Of a DNA stretch of 64,000 bases, positions 1 to 8,016 are shown piece by piece. A program made the translations under genes and the position numbers. The DNA is from Streptomyces sp. CG1 (GTDB lineage Bacteria; Actinomycetota; Actinomycetes; Streptomycetales; Streptomycetaceae): assembly GCF_041080625.1 (NCBI RefSeq), contig NZ_CP163518.1, positions 1,054,001 through 1,118,000 of the forward strand, read 5' to 3'. Numbering within the stretch: the first letter of the stretch is position 1; the number at the start of each line of letters is the position of its first letter. The notes beneath the pieces were generated by a model. That model was not told the origin of the DNA. It saw only the letters and a list, made by a program, of their open reading frames with translations, and did no database searches.

Positions 1-486
1 GCGGACGCGGACATGCTGCCGCTCGGCCGCATCGGCATCCGCGGCGAACGCGGTGAGGACCGGCTGTCCCGGCTCACCCGGCCCGAGCAGATAAGCCTGC
101 TCACCCTGTGGCTGATCGCCCGCTCCCCGCTGATGATGGGCGGCGACCTGCCCGGCAGCCCGCCGGAGACCGTCGAACTCCTCACCAACGACGAGGCGTT
201 GGCCGTCCTCATGCACAGCACCGGCAACCGCGAGGTGCTGCGCGAGGGCGACCTGGTGCTCTGGACCGCCCGCGACACCGACGGCCGTACCCGCTACGCC
301 GCCGTGTTCTCGCTGGCCGACGGACCGCGCCGGTACGGGGTGCCGCTCGGCTCGATCGGTGCCCGCGCCGCCGACCGTGTCCGGGAGCTGTGGACCCGTA
401 CCGGTGTCGTGCACGACGGCCGGCACCTGACCGTCGAACTGCCCGCCCACGGCGCCGCGCTCTATCGTTTTGCGCAGGACGGCTGA
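1..486 (+). CDS. Alpha-galactosidase (GH27-like), C-terminal part
   Basis: The gene begins before the window; the frame is open from base 1. The visible 161 residues start with a D-A-D-M-L stretch followed by LGRIGIRGE, then EQISLLTLWLIARSPLMMGG and LLTNDEALAV. This is the pattern that follows the catalytic acid in bacterial GH27-type alpha-galactosidases. The rest forms the beta-sandwich domain found after the TIM barrel. The catalytic nucleophile would lie upstream and cannot be checked. It probably hydrolyses alpha-galactosides. A LacI-type regulator starts about 50 bases downstream, a usual arrangement for a sugar locus. The family call is fairly safe; the exact substrate is inferred. Confidence 0.8.
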   Translation, partial: ADADMLPLGRIGIRGERGEDRLSRLTRPEQISLLTLWLIARSPLMMGGDLPGSPPETVELLTNDEALAVLMHSTGNREVLREGDLVLWTARDTDGRTRYAAVFSLADGPRRYGVPLGSIGARAADRVRELWTRTGVVHDGRHLTVELPAHGAALYRFAQDG

Positions 487-535
487 CGGACGGCCACCCA
501 CGGCGGCCTGCGGCGGGCACCAGGCGGGAGTGGAC

Positions 536-1553
536 GTGGCGACGATCCAGGACGTGGCGAAGGCGGCCGGCGTGTCGGCGATGACGGTCTCCAACGTCAT
601 CAACCGTCATCAACGACCACCCCAACGTCCGCCCCGCCACCCGCGAGCGCGTCCTGACGGCGATGGCCCGGCTCGATCACCGGGTCAACGTGGCGGCCCG
701 CAACCTCCGCAAGGGCCGGACCGGCACCATCGGCCTCGCGGTGCCGGAGGTGAACCGCCCGTACTACGGCCGGCTGGCGGCGGCCATCATCGCGGCGGCG
801 GGCCGGCACGGGCTGCGGGTGAGCATCGAGCAGACCGGAGCCCGCCGGGAGGACGAGCTGGCGGCGCCGGCCCAGTCCCGCAACCGGCTCTACGACGGGC
901 TGATCCTCAGCACCGTCGGCATGGGTCCGGCCGATGTCGAGGCGCTGAAGGTGGAGCAGCCGGTGGTGATCCCGGGCGAGCGGATCTTCGGCGGCCCCGT
1001 GGACCACGTGGCCATGCCCAACGCCGAGGCGTCGGCGGCCGCCACCCGGCATCTGATCGAGCGGGGCTGCCGACGGGTGGCCGTCGTGTGCGGGGAACTG
1101 CGTGACGAGGTCGACGTGTCGAGCCTGCGGCACGCCGGCTACCGGCAGGCGCTCGCCGCCGCCGGTCTGCCCGAGGACCCGGATCTGGTGCGGCGCGTGC
1201 CCGCGCTCACCATGGCGGAAGGCGCCCGGCAGGCACGGACGATGGTGACGGGCGGGCTGGACGTCGACGGTGTGTTCTGTGTGACGGACACCGTGGCGAT
1301 GGGGGTGCTGCGCGGTCTGGCGGACGCCGGGGTGCGGGTGCCGGGGCAGGGCAAGGTGATCGGTTTCGACAACGTCGACGAGAGCGCGTTCCTCGTCCCG
1401 TCGCTGTCCACGGTGGATCCGGATCACGACCTGATGGCCGAGCGGGCCGTCACCCTGCTCACCGCCCGCCTGGGCAGCCCGGGCCCTCCGCCGGACCGGA
1501 AGGAGTTCGTCGGCCCCTTCTCCCTGGTGATCCGCGAGTCCACGACCGACTGA
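536..1553 (+). pseudogene. LacI-family regulator, frameshifted
   Basis: The start (GTG, GGGAG six bases upstream) gives VATIQDVAKAAGVSAMTVSN, a classic LacI helix-turn-helix. The frame is lost at about codon 26. The rest of the protein continues in another frame (MARLDHRVNVAARNLRKGRT and on) through a complete periplasmic-binding-type sugar domain to 1553, with typical stretches such as VFCVTDTVAMGVLRGL and VIGFDNVDESAF. The break is an exact 10-base duplication at 595-614; removing one copy restores N-V-I-N-D-H-P-N-V-R-P-A-T-R-E-R. As written the gene cannot make a full repressor. It may be a true recent mutation or an assembly error. Its target was probably the adjacent alpha-galactosidase locus. 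Confidence 0.85.
595..614 (+). repeat. 10-bp tandem duplication in lacI-type gene
   Basis: CGTCATCAAC occurs at 595-604 and again at 605-614 with no spacer. Deleting one copy rejoins the two halves of the LacI-family frame at the hinge after the recognition helix. Confidence 0.95.
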
Positions 1554-1595
1554 CCTCGGCGTCCGACCGGGCGACCAATATCACTCCATCATTTG

Positions 1596-1610
1596 CCTAA
1601 AAGGTTTAGG
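1596..1610. promoter_or_regulatory. Inverted repeat, likely TetR operator
   Basis: CCTAAA-AGG-TTTAGG is a perfect 6-3-6 inverted repeat in an AT-rich pocket, 37 bases before the start of the TetR-type gene. The position suits autoregulation by that repressor, which is an inference. Confidence 0.55.
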
Positions 1611-1647
1611 AAGCTCCATAATCAGTTACGGCAGATGGGAGAAGAGC

Positions 1648-2217
1648 ATGGTGCGCGCAGGCCTGACCACCGACCGTCTCGTCCGGGCCGGTGCCGAGCT
1701 GGCCGACGAGGTCGGCTTCGAGCAGGTGACCGTGTCCGCGCTGGCCCGGCGGTTCGACGTCAAGGTCGCGAGCCTGTACTCGCATCTGAAGAACTCCCAG
1801 GACCTCAAGACCCGGATCGCGTTGCTGGCGCTGGAGGAGCTGGCCGACCGCGCCGCCGACGCGCTAGCCGGCCGGGCCGGCAAGGACGCCCTCACCGCGT
1901 TCGCCGACGTGTACCGCGACTACGCCCGCGCCCACCCGGGCCGTTACGCGGCGACCCGCCACCCGCTGGGCCCCGAGGCCGCGGCCGCGAGCGCGGGCGG
2001 CCGGCACGCACAGATGACCCGCGCGATCCTGCGCGGCTACGACCTGGCCGAGCCCGACCAGACCCATGCGGTCCGGCTCCTCGGCAGCGTCTTCCACGGC
2101 TACGTCAGCCTGGAGCTGGCCGGCGGATTCAGCCACAGCGCCCCCGACTCGCAGGAGTCCTGGACACGGATCCTGGACGCCCTCGACTCCCTGCTGCGCG
2201 ACTGGCCCACCGCCTGA
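1648..2217 (+). CDS. TetR/AcrR-family transcriptional regulator
   Basis: The protein has 189 residues. The N-terminal DNA-binding domain (about 8-55) includes GFEQVTVSALARRFDVKVAS followed by LYSHLKN, the TetR helix-turn-helix and following helix 4. The C-terminal part carries the HGYVSLELAGGF pattern of the WHG/TetR_C_13 group of ligand domains. ATG is preceded by GGGAGAAG. A short perfect inverted repeat lies just upstream. The next gene, an SGNH esterase on the same strand 67 bases on, is a plausible co-transcribed partner and could act on the ligand or its target. Ligand unknown. Confidence 0.85.
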   Translation: MVRAGLTTDRLVRAGAELADEVGFEQVTVSALARRFDVKVASLYSHLKNSQDLKTRIALLALEELADRAADALAGRAGKDALTAFADVYRDYARAHPGRYAATRHPLGPEAAAASAGGRHAQMTRAILRGYDLAEPDQTHAVRLLGSVFHGYVSLELAGGFSHSAPDSQESWTRILDALDSLLRDWPTA

Positions 2218-2284
2218 CCTCGTACAACCTCGCTGTACGACCTCTTCGTCTTCTCACGACCTCTTCGAAACGCAGGCCCACACC

Positions 2285-3451
2285 ATGCACACCACCCCAC
2301 TCACGCCCGAACTCCTGCGCGGCGCCCTCGAACTGGAACGCACCGCCCACGGGCTGCTGCCGCACCGGCTGCCGGCCCGCGCCCGCGCGCAGTGCGCCGA
2401 TCCGCAGCTGGCCATGGCGGAGTCCCAGCCCTCCGGCGTACGGCTGGTCTTCCGCACCCGCGCGACCACCGTCGAGTTGGACACCCTGCCGACCAAGCGG
2501 GTCTACATCGGCGCACCGCCCCGCCCGGAAGGCAGGTACGACCTGGTCGTCGACGGCCGTCCGGCCGGCAGCTGCAGCGTCGCCGGCGGCCACACGCTCG
2601 CGATCGACCTGACCACCGGCTCCGCCGAGCACCGGCCGGGCCCCGTCGGCACCCTGCGCTTCACCGGACTGCCCGACACCGTCAAGGTCGTGGAGATCTG
2701 GCTGCCGTACGACGAGACGACCGAACTCGTCACCCTGCGCACCGACGCTCCCGTCGAGCCGGTACCGGACCGGGGCGGCAAAGTGTGGCTGCACCACGGC
2801 AGTTCCATCAGTCACGGATCGGCCGCCGCGAGCCCGACCACCACCTGGCCGGCGCTCGCCGCATCGCTCGGCGGGGTGGAACTGGTCAATCTGGGGCTGG
2901 GCGGCAGCGCGCTGCTCGACCCGTTCACCGCGCGCGCACTGCGCGACACCCCCGCCGACCTGATCAGCGTCAAGCTCGGCATCAACGTGGTCAACGCCGA
3001 TCTGATGCGGCTGCGCGCGTTCGGTCCCGCGGTGCACGGCTTCCTCGACACCATCCGCGAGGGGCACCCGGACATCCCACTGCTCGTCATCTCGCCGATC
3101 CTGTGCCCGATGCACGAGGACACACCGGGGCCCACCCTCATGGACGTGTCCGTCCTGCAGGAGGGCCGGCTGCAGTTCCGGGCGACCGGGGACCCGGCGG
3201 AGAAGGCGAGCGGAAAACTCACCCTGGGCGTCGTCCGGGAGGAACTGGCCCGGATCGTGCGCGAGCGGGCGGCCGAGGACCCGCACCTGCACCACCTTGA
3301 CGGTCGTGAACTGTACGGCGAGGCCGACTGCGGCGAACTGCCGCTGCCGGACGGCCTCCACCCGGACGCCGCCGCGCACCGCCGCATGGGCGAACGGTTC
3401 GCGGCGCTGGCGTTCACTCCGGGCGGGCCCTTCGCAGACGGCGCCGCCTGA
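2285..3451 (+). CDS. SGNH/GDSL-type hydrolase
   Basis: The protein has 388 residues from the ATG at 2285. An N-terminal beta-rich domain of about 160 residues precedes the SGNH esterase domain. The block around HHGSSISHGS holds the nucleophile serine (block I), LVNLGLGGSA gives the oxyanion glycine (block II), SVKLGINVVN is block III with asparagine, and LPLPDGLHPDAAAH supplies the Asp-x-x-His pair (block V). This layout matches carbohydrate esterase or rhamnogalacturonan-acetylesterase-like bacterial proteins. I see no signal peptide, so it probably acts in the cytoplasm. It likely shares a transcript with the TetR gene before it. Substrate not known. Confidence 0.85.
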   Translation: MHTTPLTPELLRGALELERTAHGLLPHRLPARARAQCADPQLAMAESQPSGVRLVFRTRATTVELDTLPTKRVYIGAPPRPEGRYDLVVDGRPAGSCSVAGGHTLAIDLTTGSAEHRPGPVGTLRFTGLPDTVKVVEIWLPYDETTELVTLRTDAPVEPVPDRGGKVWLHHGSSISHGSAAASPTTTWPALAASLGGVELVNLGLGGSALLDPFTARALRDTPADLISVKLGINVVNADLMRLRAFGPAVHGFLDTIREGHPDIPLLVISPILCPMHEDTPGPTLMDVSVLQEGRLQFRATGDPAEKASGKLTLGVVREELARIVRERAAEDPHLHHLDGRELYGEADCGELPLPDGLHPDAAAHRRMGERFAALAFTPGGPFADGAA

Positions 3452-3490
3452 GCCGGGCGGGCCTGATTCGCCGGGCCCGTACGGACCGGC

Positions 3491-4189
3491 TCACTGCTCC
3501 AGGTGGGCGAAGACCACGAGGTTGTCGGTGTAGTCCTTCGCCGCCTTGTCGTACGGCCCCGCACAGGTGATCAGCCGGATCTCGGGGCGCTGGGCGTCGG
3601 CGAAGACGCGCTCGCTGGGGAAGCTGTCCTTGGCGAAGGTCTTGGCCTCGTCCACGACGAAGTCGGCATCGCGTCCGTCGGCGCGCTGCACGGTGACCTC
3701 GTCGCCGGGCGCCAGATCGTCGAGGTTGGCGAAGACGGCCGGGGAGGTCGTGGTGTCGAGGTGCCCGGCGATGATCGCGGTGCCGGTCTCCCCCGGCGAG
3801 ACACCCTTTTCGTACCAGCCGACGAGGTTGGTGTCACCGGACGGTGGCGGCTGGAGAGTACCGGAGGCGTCCATGGCCAGGGTGGTGAAGGGCGCGTCCA
3901 CGGAGATCTTGGGGATGAGCAGACGGGTCGGCTCGGATCTGGGCAGGTCATTGACCACCGGGCGCGTGTCGGATTCGGATTTGGACGGGGCGCTCACGCC
4001 TGCGCGATGGTGGCTGTGCGGCGCGACGGCCCGGGAGGCCCGTGGCGTGTCTTCCGAGTCGTGATGGCCGCCGAACACGCTGACGACGAGGAGGACGATC
4101 GCCGCGCCCCACAGCGTCAGCCGCCGGCCGGAACTCCGCCCGCCCCCCGGCGGTTCCGCGGGGGTCGGGGAGGAGGGATCTGCTGCCAT
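3491..4189 (-). CDS. Class F-like sortase
   Basis: The protein has 232 residues. A signal-anchor helix lies at about 24-40 (LTLWGAAIVLLVVSVFG), followed by a linker and a sortase domain (about 88-230). Visible catalytic residues are His143 in IIAGHLD and Cys209 in LITCAG. The arginine usually found on the strand after the cysteine is not obvious; that strand reads YTDNLVVFAHL. The start at 4189 is chosen because GAGG sits nine bases upstream; an ATG at 4204 is possible. The gene follows, on the same strand and 182 bases downstream, a secreted repeat protein with a C-terminal membrane anchor and basic tail. The pair looks like enzyme and substrate. Sortases join secreted proteins to the cell wall by transpeptidation. 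Confidence 0.85.
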   Translation of the reverse strand: MAADPSSPTPAEPPGGGRSSGRRLTLWGAAIVLLVVSVFGGHHDSEDTPRASRAVAPHSHHRAGVSAPSKSESDTRPVVNDLPRSEPTRLLIPKISVDAPFTTLAMDASGTLQPPPSGDTNLVGWYEKGVSPGETGTAIIAGHLDTTTSPAVFANLDDLAPGDEVTVQRADGRDADFVVDEAKTFAKDSFPSERVFADAQRPEIRLITCAGPYDKAAKDYTDNLVVFAHLEQ

Positions 4190-4371
4190 CGGACACCACC
4201 TCACTCGGGCACGGCAGCACGGGGATCAGGACAGGGGCGCCGGTGTGCAAGGACCGGCGCGGAGGGGTACGTACGTGCGGGGCGGTCGCGGGGACCGACC
4301 GCCCGGCTGGGCGGGCCGCCGACGCGGTGGGCGCGTCGGCGGCAGCCGCAGCCTCTGGAAGGAGTGTCAGG

Positions 4372-5436
4372 TCAGGACTGCTGGCCGGCCCTCTTGCGAC
4401 GCAGCACGTACATGCCGCCGGCGCCAGCTGCCAGCACGGCCAGGCCGCCCGCGGTGACACCCGGAGCGGCGAGCGCGCCGCCACCCGTGTGCATACCGCC
4501 GTGCGGACGCTCGCGGTCGCCGCCCCGGCCGTGCTCGTCGCCACGCCCGTGGTCGTCACCGCCGCCGTGCTCGTCGCCGCCGCCGTGTTCGTCGCCCCCG
4601 CCGTGCTCGTCACCGCCGCCGTGCTCGTCACCCCGACCGTGCTCGTCGCCGCCGTGCTCGCCACCCCGACCCGAGCCCCAGTCGTCACCGCGCACCGCGG
4701 CGAGCGCGCCACCACCGGTGTGCACACCACCGCGCGGACGGCCATGGTCGCCGCCCCGGCCGCGGTCATCCCCACGCCCGTGCTCGTCGCCCCCACCGTG
4801 CTCGTCGCCCCCACCGTGCTCGTCGCCGCCGTGCTCGTCGCCGCCGCGCCCGTGCTCGTCGCCGCCGCCGTGTTCGTCACCGCCGCCGTGCTCGTCGCCC
4901 CGGCCGTGGTCGTCGTCACCCCGGTCGTCGCCCCGCACCAGCGCGAGTGCGCCACCACCGGTGTGCACACCACCACGCGGCTTGTCGCGGTCGCCACCGC
5001 GCCCGCGGTCGCCACCACGCCCGTGGTCGTCCCCGCCGCCGTGGTCGTCGTCACCCCGGCCGTGGTCGTCCCCGCCGTGGTCATCGCCCCGGCCGTGGTC
5101 GTCCCCGCCGTGGTCGTCACCCCGACCGCGGTCGTCGTCACCCCGGTCGTTGCCGCGCACCAGGGTCAGCGCTCCGCCACCCGTGTGCATTCCACCGCGC
5201 GGCTCGTCGTGTCGGCGGCCGTTGTTGTGGTTGTCACCGTGATCATTGTCGTGGTCGCGACCCGAGTCCTCGCGGCCGTGGTCGTCGTCGGAACCACGGT
5301 TGTGGTCCCGACTGTGAGATGAGTTGTCACGGCCTCCGTCGTCACCCGCGGGCACGGCGAGCGCCGCGCTGGGAACCGCGAAGGCGAGAGCGGCGGTTAC
5401 TGCCGCCGAGGCCAAAAGCATGCGGGCAGATCGCAT
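4372..5436 (-). CDS. Secreted, repeat-rich, membrane-anchored protein; probable sortase substrate
   Basis: The 354-residue protein starts MRSARMLLASAAVTAALAFA, a signal peptide ending near residue 28. The body is almost entirely Gly, Asp, His, Arg and Glu in DDHGRG and DEHGGG repeats. Four copies of a conserved element, RGG(V/M)HTGGGAL, occur at HTGGGAL positions 84, 158, 239 and 316, spaced 74, 81 and 77 residues apart. Only the last is followed by a hydrophobic helix (about 325-345) and a basic tail, RRKRAGQQS, the layout of a cell-wall sorting signal, but with no LPxTG or LAxTG. A sortase gene follows on the same strand. The His/Asp/Glu-rich body could bind metal ions, which is speculation. 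Start ATG at 5436 fits the signal peptide; upstream in-frame codons are not supported. Confidence 0.8.
   Translation of the reverse strand: MRSARMLLASAAVTAALAFAVPSAALAVPAGDDGGRDNSSHSRDHNRGSDDDHGREDSGRDHDNDHGDNHNNGRRHDEPRGGMHTGGGALTLVRGNDRGDDDRGRGDDHGGDDHGRGDDHGGDDHGRGDDDHGGGDDHGRGGDRGRGGDRDKPRGGVHTGGGALALVRGDDRGDDDHGRGDEHGGGDEHGGGDEHGRGGDEHGGDEHGGGDEHGGGDEHGRGDDRGRGGDHGRPRGGVHTGGGALAAVRGDDWGSGRGGEHGGDEHGRGDEHGGGDEHGGGDEHGGGDEHGGGDDHGRGDEHGRGGDRERPHGGMHTGGGALAAPGVTAGGLAVLAAGAGGMYVLRRKRAGQQS
4471..5187 (-). repeat. Four HTGGGAL motif units in low-complexity coding DNA
   Basis: The HTGGGAL codons lie at about 5187-5167, 4965-4945, 4722-4702 and 4491-4471 on the minus strand. Between them runs a near-tandem array of DEHGGG/DDHGRG codons (about 4530-5150). 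The arrangement suggests duplication of a unit of roughly 220-245 bp followed by slippage in the short repeats. Confidence 0.85.
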
Positions 5437-5743
5437 AGCGATGTCCTTTCGTCGTGGCCGGGCAGCGGATACCACATCAGCTGAATGGACCCGGCCTCGA
5501 CATGAACCACCGTCAGCGAGTGCGCAAGCTCCCACCATCCGAGCCACCCAGCCGGGTCACTGAGCCACCCGTCTGCCCCAGTGATCGCGCCGCATATGCC
5601 ATCATCCGGGCGAATCCCCCGGCGTGGCGCACCTCCCACACGGGCCGCGTGTCATATGCCCCGCTCGGCGACGACAGCGCCCCGCAGTACGGCCTGACGC
5701 CCGACCCGTCCCCTGCGACGCCCGCCTTCATGGCCCCCCTCTT

Positions 5744-5763
5744 GTTATGACCGCCGTCATAAC
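5744..5763. promoter_or_regulatory. 20-bp inverted repeat upstream of SCO6745-like gene
   Basis: GTTATGAC-CGCC-GTCATAAC is a perfect 8-4-8 inverted repeat ending 47 bases before the GTG at 5811. It lies in the 374-base gap between the repeat protein (minus strand) and this gene. AT-rich arms in such GC-rich DNA make it a strong operator candidate. The rest of the gap holds the promoter region of the repeat protein; I see nothing else firm in it. Confidence 0.65.
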
Positions 5764-5810
5764 GCAGGCTGGTGCCGACAGTACGGCAGGCCGATGCGAC
5801 GGAGGAAGCG

Positions 5811-6689
5811 GTGGCGGACGGAAGGGCGCGGGACCTGTGGGAGCGGTACGAGCCGGTGCACGATCTCGTGTACTTCGCACCGGAGGTCCGCCGGGCGGCG
5901 GACGCGCTCGGGATGCGCGGCTATTGGATGGGGTACTTGGCACTGCGTGCCGCACCGCTCGGCGCGGTCCCGACGGCCGTCGTGACGAGTTGTTTCTATG
6001 TCTTCCACCCCGCCCGGGTGGCCCGGGCCCTGCCGGACGCGTGGGCGTATGCGGCCCCCGCCGATGTACTGGCCGCCCGCCTCGATGCGCTGGACGCGGC
6101 GATGACCCGTCTGTTCGGACCGGATACCGTCGGCTCGGGCGACTTCGCCGAGGCCGCCGACCTGGCGTGGGAGGCCGCCGCGGCGGCGGACACCGCCGGT
6201 CGGGTGCTGGCCGCCGCCAACCAGGCGCTGGAGCGCCCGGACCGTCCCACCGCCCGGCTGTGGCAGGGCCTGACGACGCTGCGCGAGCACCGGGGCGACT
6301 CGCATGTCGCGGTGCTGGTGGGTCAGGGGCTCGGGCCGGTCGAGGCCATGGTGCTCAAGGCTGCGTCCGGCGAGTCCGACGCGGCGATGCTGCGGGAGAC
6401 CCGCAAGTGGGACCCGGCGGACTGGGCGGCGGCCACGGCGCGGTTGCGTGAGCGTGGGCTGCTCACGGCCGACGGGTCCCTCACCGCAGCGGGGGCGGTC
6501 GTGCGCGCGGAGGTGGAGGCGCTGACGGACAGGGCGGCCGAAGGCCCCTGGACCGCGCTGGGCACCGACCGCACCACCCGGCTGGCCGGTCTGCTGGAGC
6601 CGCTGGCCCGCCTGGTCGAGGGCTCGGGCCTGCTGCCTCCCGGCAATCCGGTGGGACTGATCCGGGGTTCCCAAACTGTCGGCCACTGA
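5811..6689 (+). CDS. SCO6745-family protein, winged-helix-like
   Basis: The protein has 292 residues. The N-terminal part (ARDLWERYEPVHDLVYFAPE, then LGMRGYWMGYLALRAAPLG) matches an actinobacterial family known as SCO6745-like. The C-terminal half (about 200-270) has a winged-helix look, with WAAATARLRERGLLTADGSL and TAAGAVVRAEVEALTDRAAE, as in MarR-type regulators. GTG at 5811 is chosen because GGAGGA lies just upstream; a GTG at 5772 would extend into the spacer next to the inverted repeat. The biochemical role is not established. The strong palindrome upstream could be its own target. Confidence 0.75.
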   Translation: MADGRARDLWERYEPVHDLVYFAPEVRRAADALGMRGYWMGYLALRAAPLGAVPTAVVTSCFYVFHPARVARALPDAWAYAAPADVLAARLDALDAAMTRLFGPDTVGSGDFAEAADLAWEAAAAADTAGRVLAAANQALERPDRPTARLWQGLTTLREHRGDSHVAVLVGQGLGPVEAMVLKAASGESDAAMLRETRKWDPADWAAATARLRERGLLTADGSLTAAGAVVRAEVEALTDRAAEGPWTALGTDRTTRLAGLLEPLARLVEGSGLLPPGNPVGLIRGSQTVGH

Positions 6690-6745
6690 CCGGCCTTCGG
6701 GCACGTACCCAGTCGATCGCGGGCCGTCCTCCGGTCGAGTCCGTG

Positions 6746-6781
6746 CGGCGCCCCCGCCCACTGTGGCGGGCGGGGGCGCCG
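6746..6781. terminator. Bidirectional terminator hairpin
   Basis: A perfect 14-bp GC stem (6746-6759 with 6768-6781) and 8-base loop lies between the convergent SCO6745-like gene and the P450 gene. Confidence 0.8.
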
Positions 6782-6804
6782 TACGGACGGCTGCGTGTCG
6801 CTGG

Positions 6805-8016
6805 TTACCAGGTCACCGGCAGCCGCTCGGGGATCCGCTTCATGAAGCCGGTGCGCCAGACCAGTTGGCCGGGCGGTACGGCGAGCGCGAGGTCCGGGAG
6901 CCGGTCGAGGAGGACCTCCAGGGCGATCCGGGCGTGCGCGCGGCCCAGCGCGGTCGCGGGGCAGTAGTGGGCGCCGCCGCCGAAGGAGAGGTGGTCGGCG
7001 GTGTTGTCGCGGTGGACGTCGAAGCGGTGCGGGTCGGGGAACTTCTCCGGGTCGAGGTTCGCGCCCTCCACCAGCACGAGGACGAGTTCCCCCTGCTTCA
7101 CGTCGACGTCACCGAGCCGGACGTCCTCCAGCGCCAGGCGCGGCAGGGCGTCGCCGATGGAGAGGTTGACCCGCAGCAGTTCCTCCACGCCCGGGCCGGT
7201 CAGGTCGGGGCGGTCCCGGAGGAGGTCGCGGGCGATGGGATGGGTGAGCAGATAGACCAGGGCCATCGCGAGGAAGCCCGAGGTGGAGATCACGCCGGCG
7301 CCGAACATGGTGACACCGACGGTGGCCAGCATCTCGTCGCTGAGCTGGGCGTACTCGGGGTCGTCGCGCAGGGCGGCGAGTTCACCCATCAGGCCGTGCG
7401 TCTCGGGGTCGTCGAGCAGGGCCGTCATCCGGGCGATGTCCCGGTCCCAGTTGATCTTCGCGCCGGTGATCGGACACGGCGCGTTCATGAAGGCGATGTC
7501 CAGGCTGCGCAGGAAGGCCGGGGCCTCGGTCTGCGGGATACCGAGGATGCGGCAGTGCATGCCCGCCGAGTACGGATCACAGAACGCGGCGCGCAGATCG
7601 ACCGTCGGGCCGTCGGCCACCATCCGGTCCACCAGCCGGTGCGCCTCCTCGCGCAACCACTCCATCAGACCAGGTGACTTCGGATTGAGTGCCTTCATCA
7701 CGGCCCGCCGCAGCCCGGCGCCGGTGATGTTGCCCATGTTGTTCACGACCTCGGGCGGGATCGTGAGCGCGTACTGCCGGGGCACTCCGGGGGCGGAGGT
7801 GTCCTTCAGCGAGAACCGGTCGTCCTTGAGAACCTGCGCGCACAGGTCGTACGACGACACGAGCCAGGCCTCGGCACCGGCGATGGTCCGCACGCGCCGT
7901 ACGGGGGTGGCGGCGCGTATCTCCTCGACCTCGGCGGGGACCTGGGTGCCGTCCCAGGAGAACGGGAAGTCGAGCAGGTGCGGGTCGTCGGTGCGGGTGC
8001 CGGGGGCGGCGGTCAT
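6805..8016 (-). CDS. Cytochrome P450, CYP121-like (cyclodipeptide-modifying)
   Basis: The 403-residue protein has E279-L-L-R282 (ExxR) and FGGGAHYCPA with heme ligand Cys352. It resembles Mycobacterium tuberculosis CYP121 (mycocyclosin synthase) as I recall it, along its whole length: PPEVVNNMGNI, AKINWDRDI, FGAGVIST, LVLVLVEGAN, and a tail ending RIPERLPVTW against RIPERLPVLW. CYP121 couples the two tyrosines of cyclo(Tyr-Tyr). Residues aligned with CYP121 Ser237 and Ala233 are kept (Ser244, Ala240), but those aligned with Gln385-Arg386 are Met392-Lys393, and the usual Gly after C-P is Ala. The start ATG overlaps the stop of the upstream cyclodipeptide synthase (ATGA), so the two are translationally coupled. 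The substrate is probably that enzyme's diketopiperazine. Confidence 0.92.
   Translation of the reverse strand: MTAAPGTRTDDPHLLDFPFSWDGTQVPAEVEEIRAATPVRRVRTIAGAEAWLVSSYDLCAQVLKDDRFSLKDTSAPGVPRQYALTIPPEVVNNMGNITGAGLRRAVMKALNPKSPGLMEWLREEAHRLVDRMVADGPTVDLRAAFCDPYSAGMHCRILGIPQTEAPAFLRSLDIAFMNAPCPITGAKINWDRDIARMTALLDDPETHGLMGELAALRDDPEYAQLSDEMLATVGVTMFGAGVISTSGFLAMALVYLLTHPIARDLLRDRPDLTGPGVEELLRVNLSIGDALPRLALEDVRLGDVDVKQGELVLVLVEGANLDPEKFPDPHRFDVHRDNTADHLSFGGGAHYCPATALGRAHARIALEVLLDRLPDLALAVPPGQLVWRTGFMKRIPERLPVTW

Noticed and set aside
3503..5242. Plus-strand frames rich in Pro/Ser/Cys or Ala/Val opposite the sortase and repeat protein
   Set aside because: They mirror the DEHGGG-type codon repeats of the real minus-strand gene, which has a signal peptide, ribosome site and membrane anchor.
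4372..5436. Collagen-like protein
   Set aside because: Glycine is frequent but there is no Gly-X-Y periodicity; the body is DDHGRG/DEHGGG repeats.
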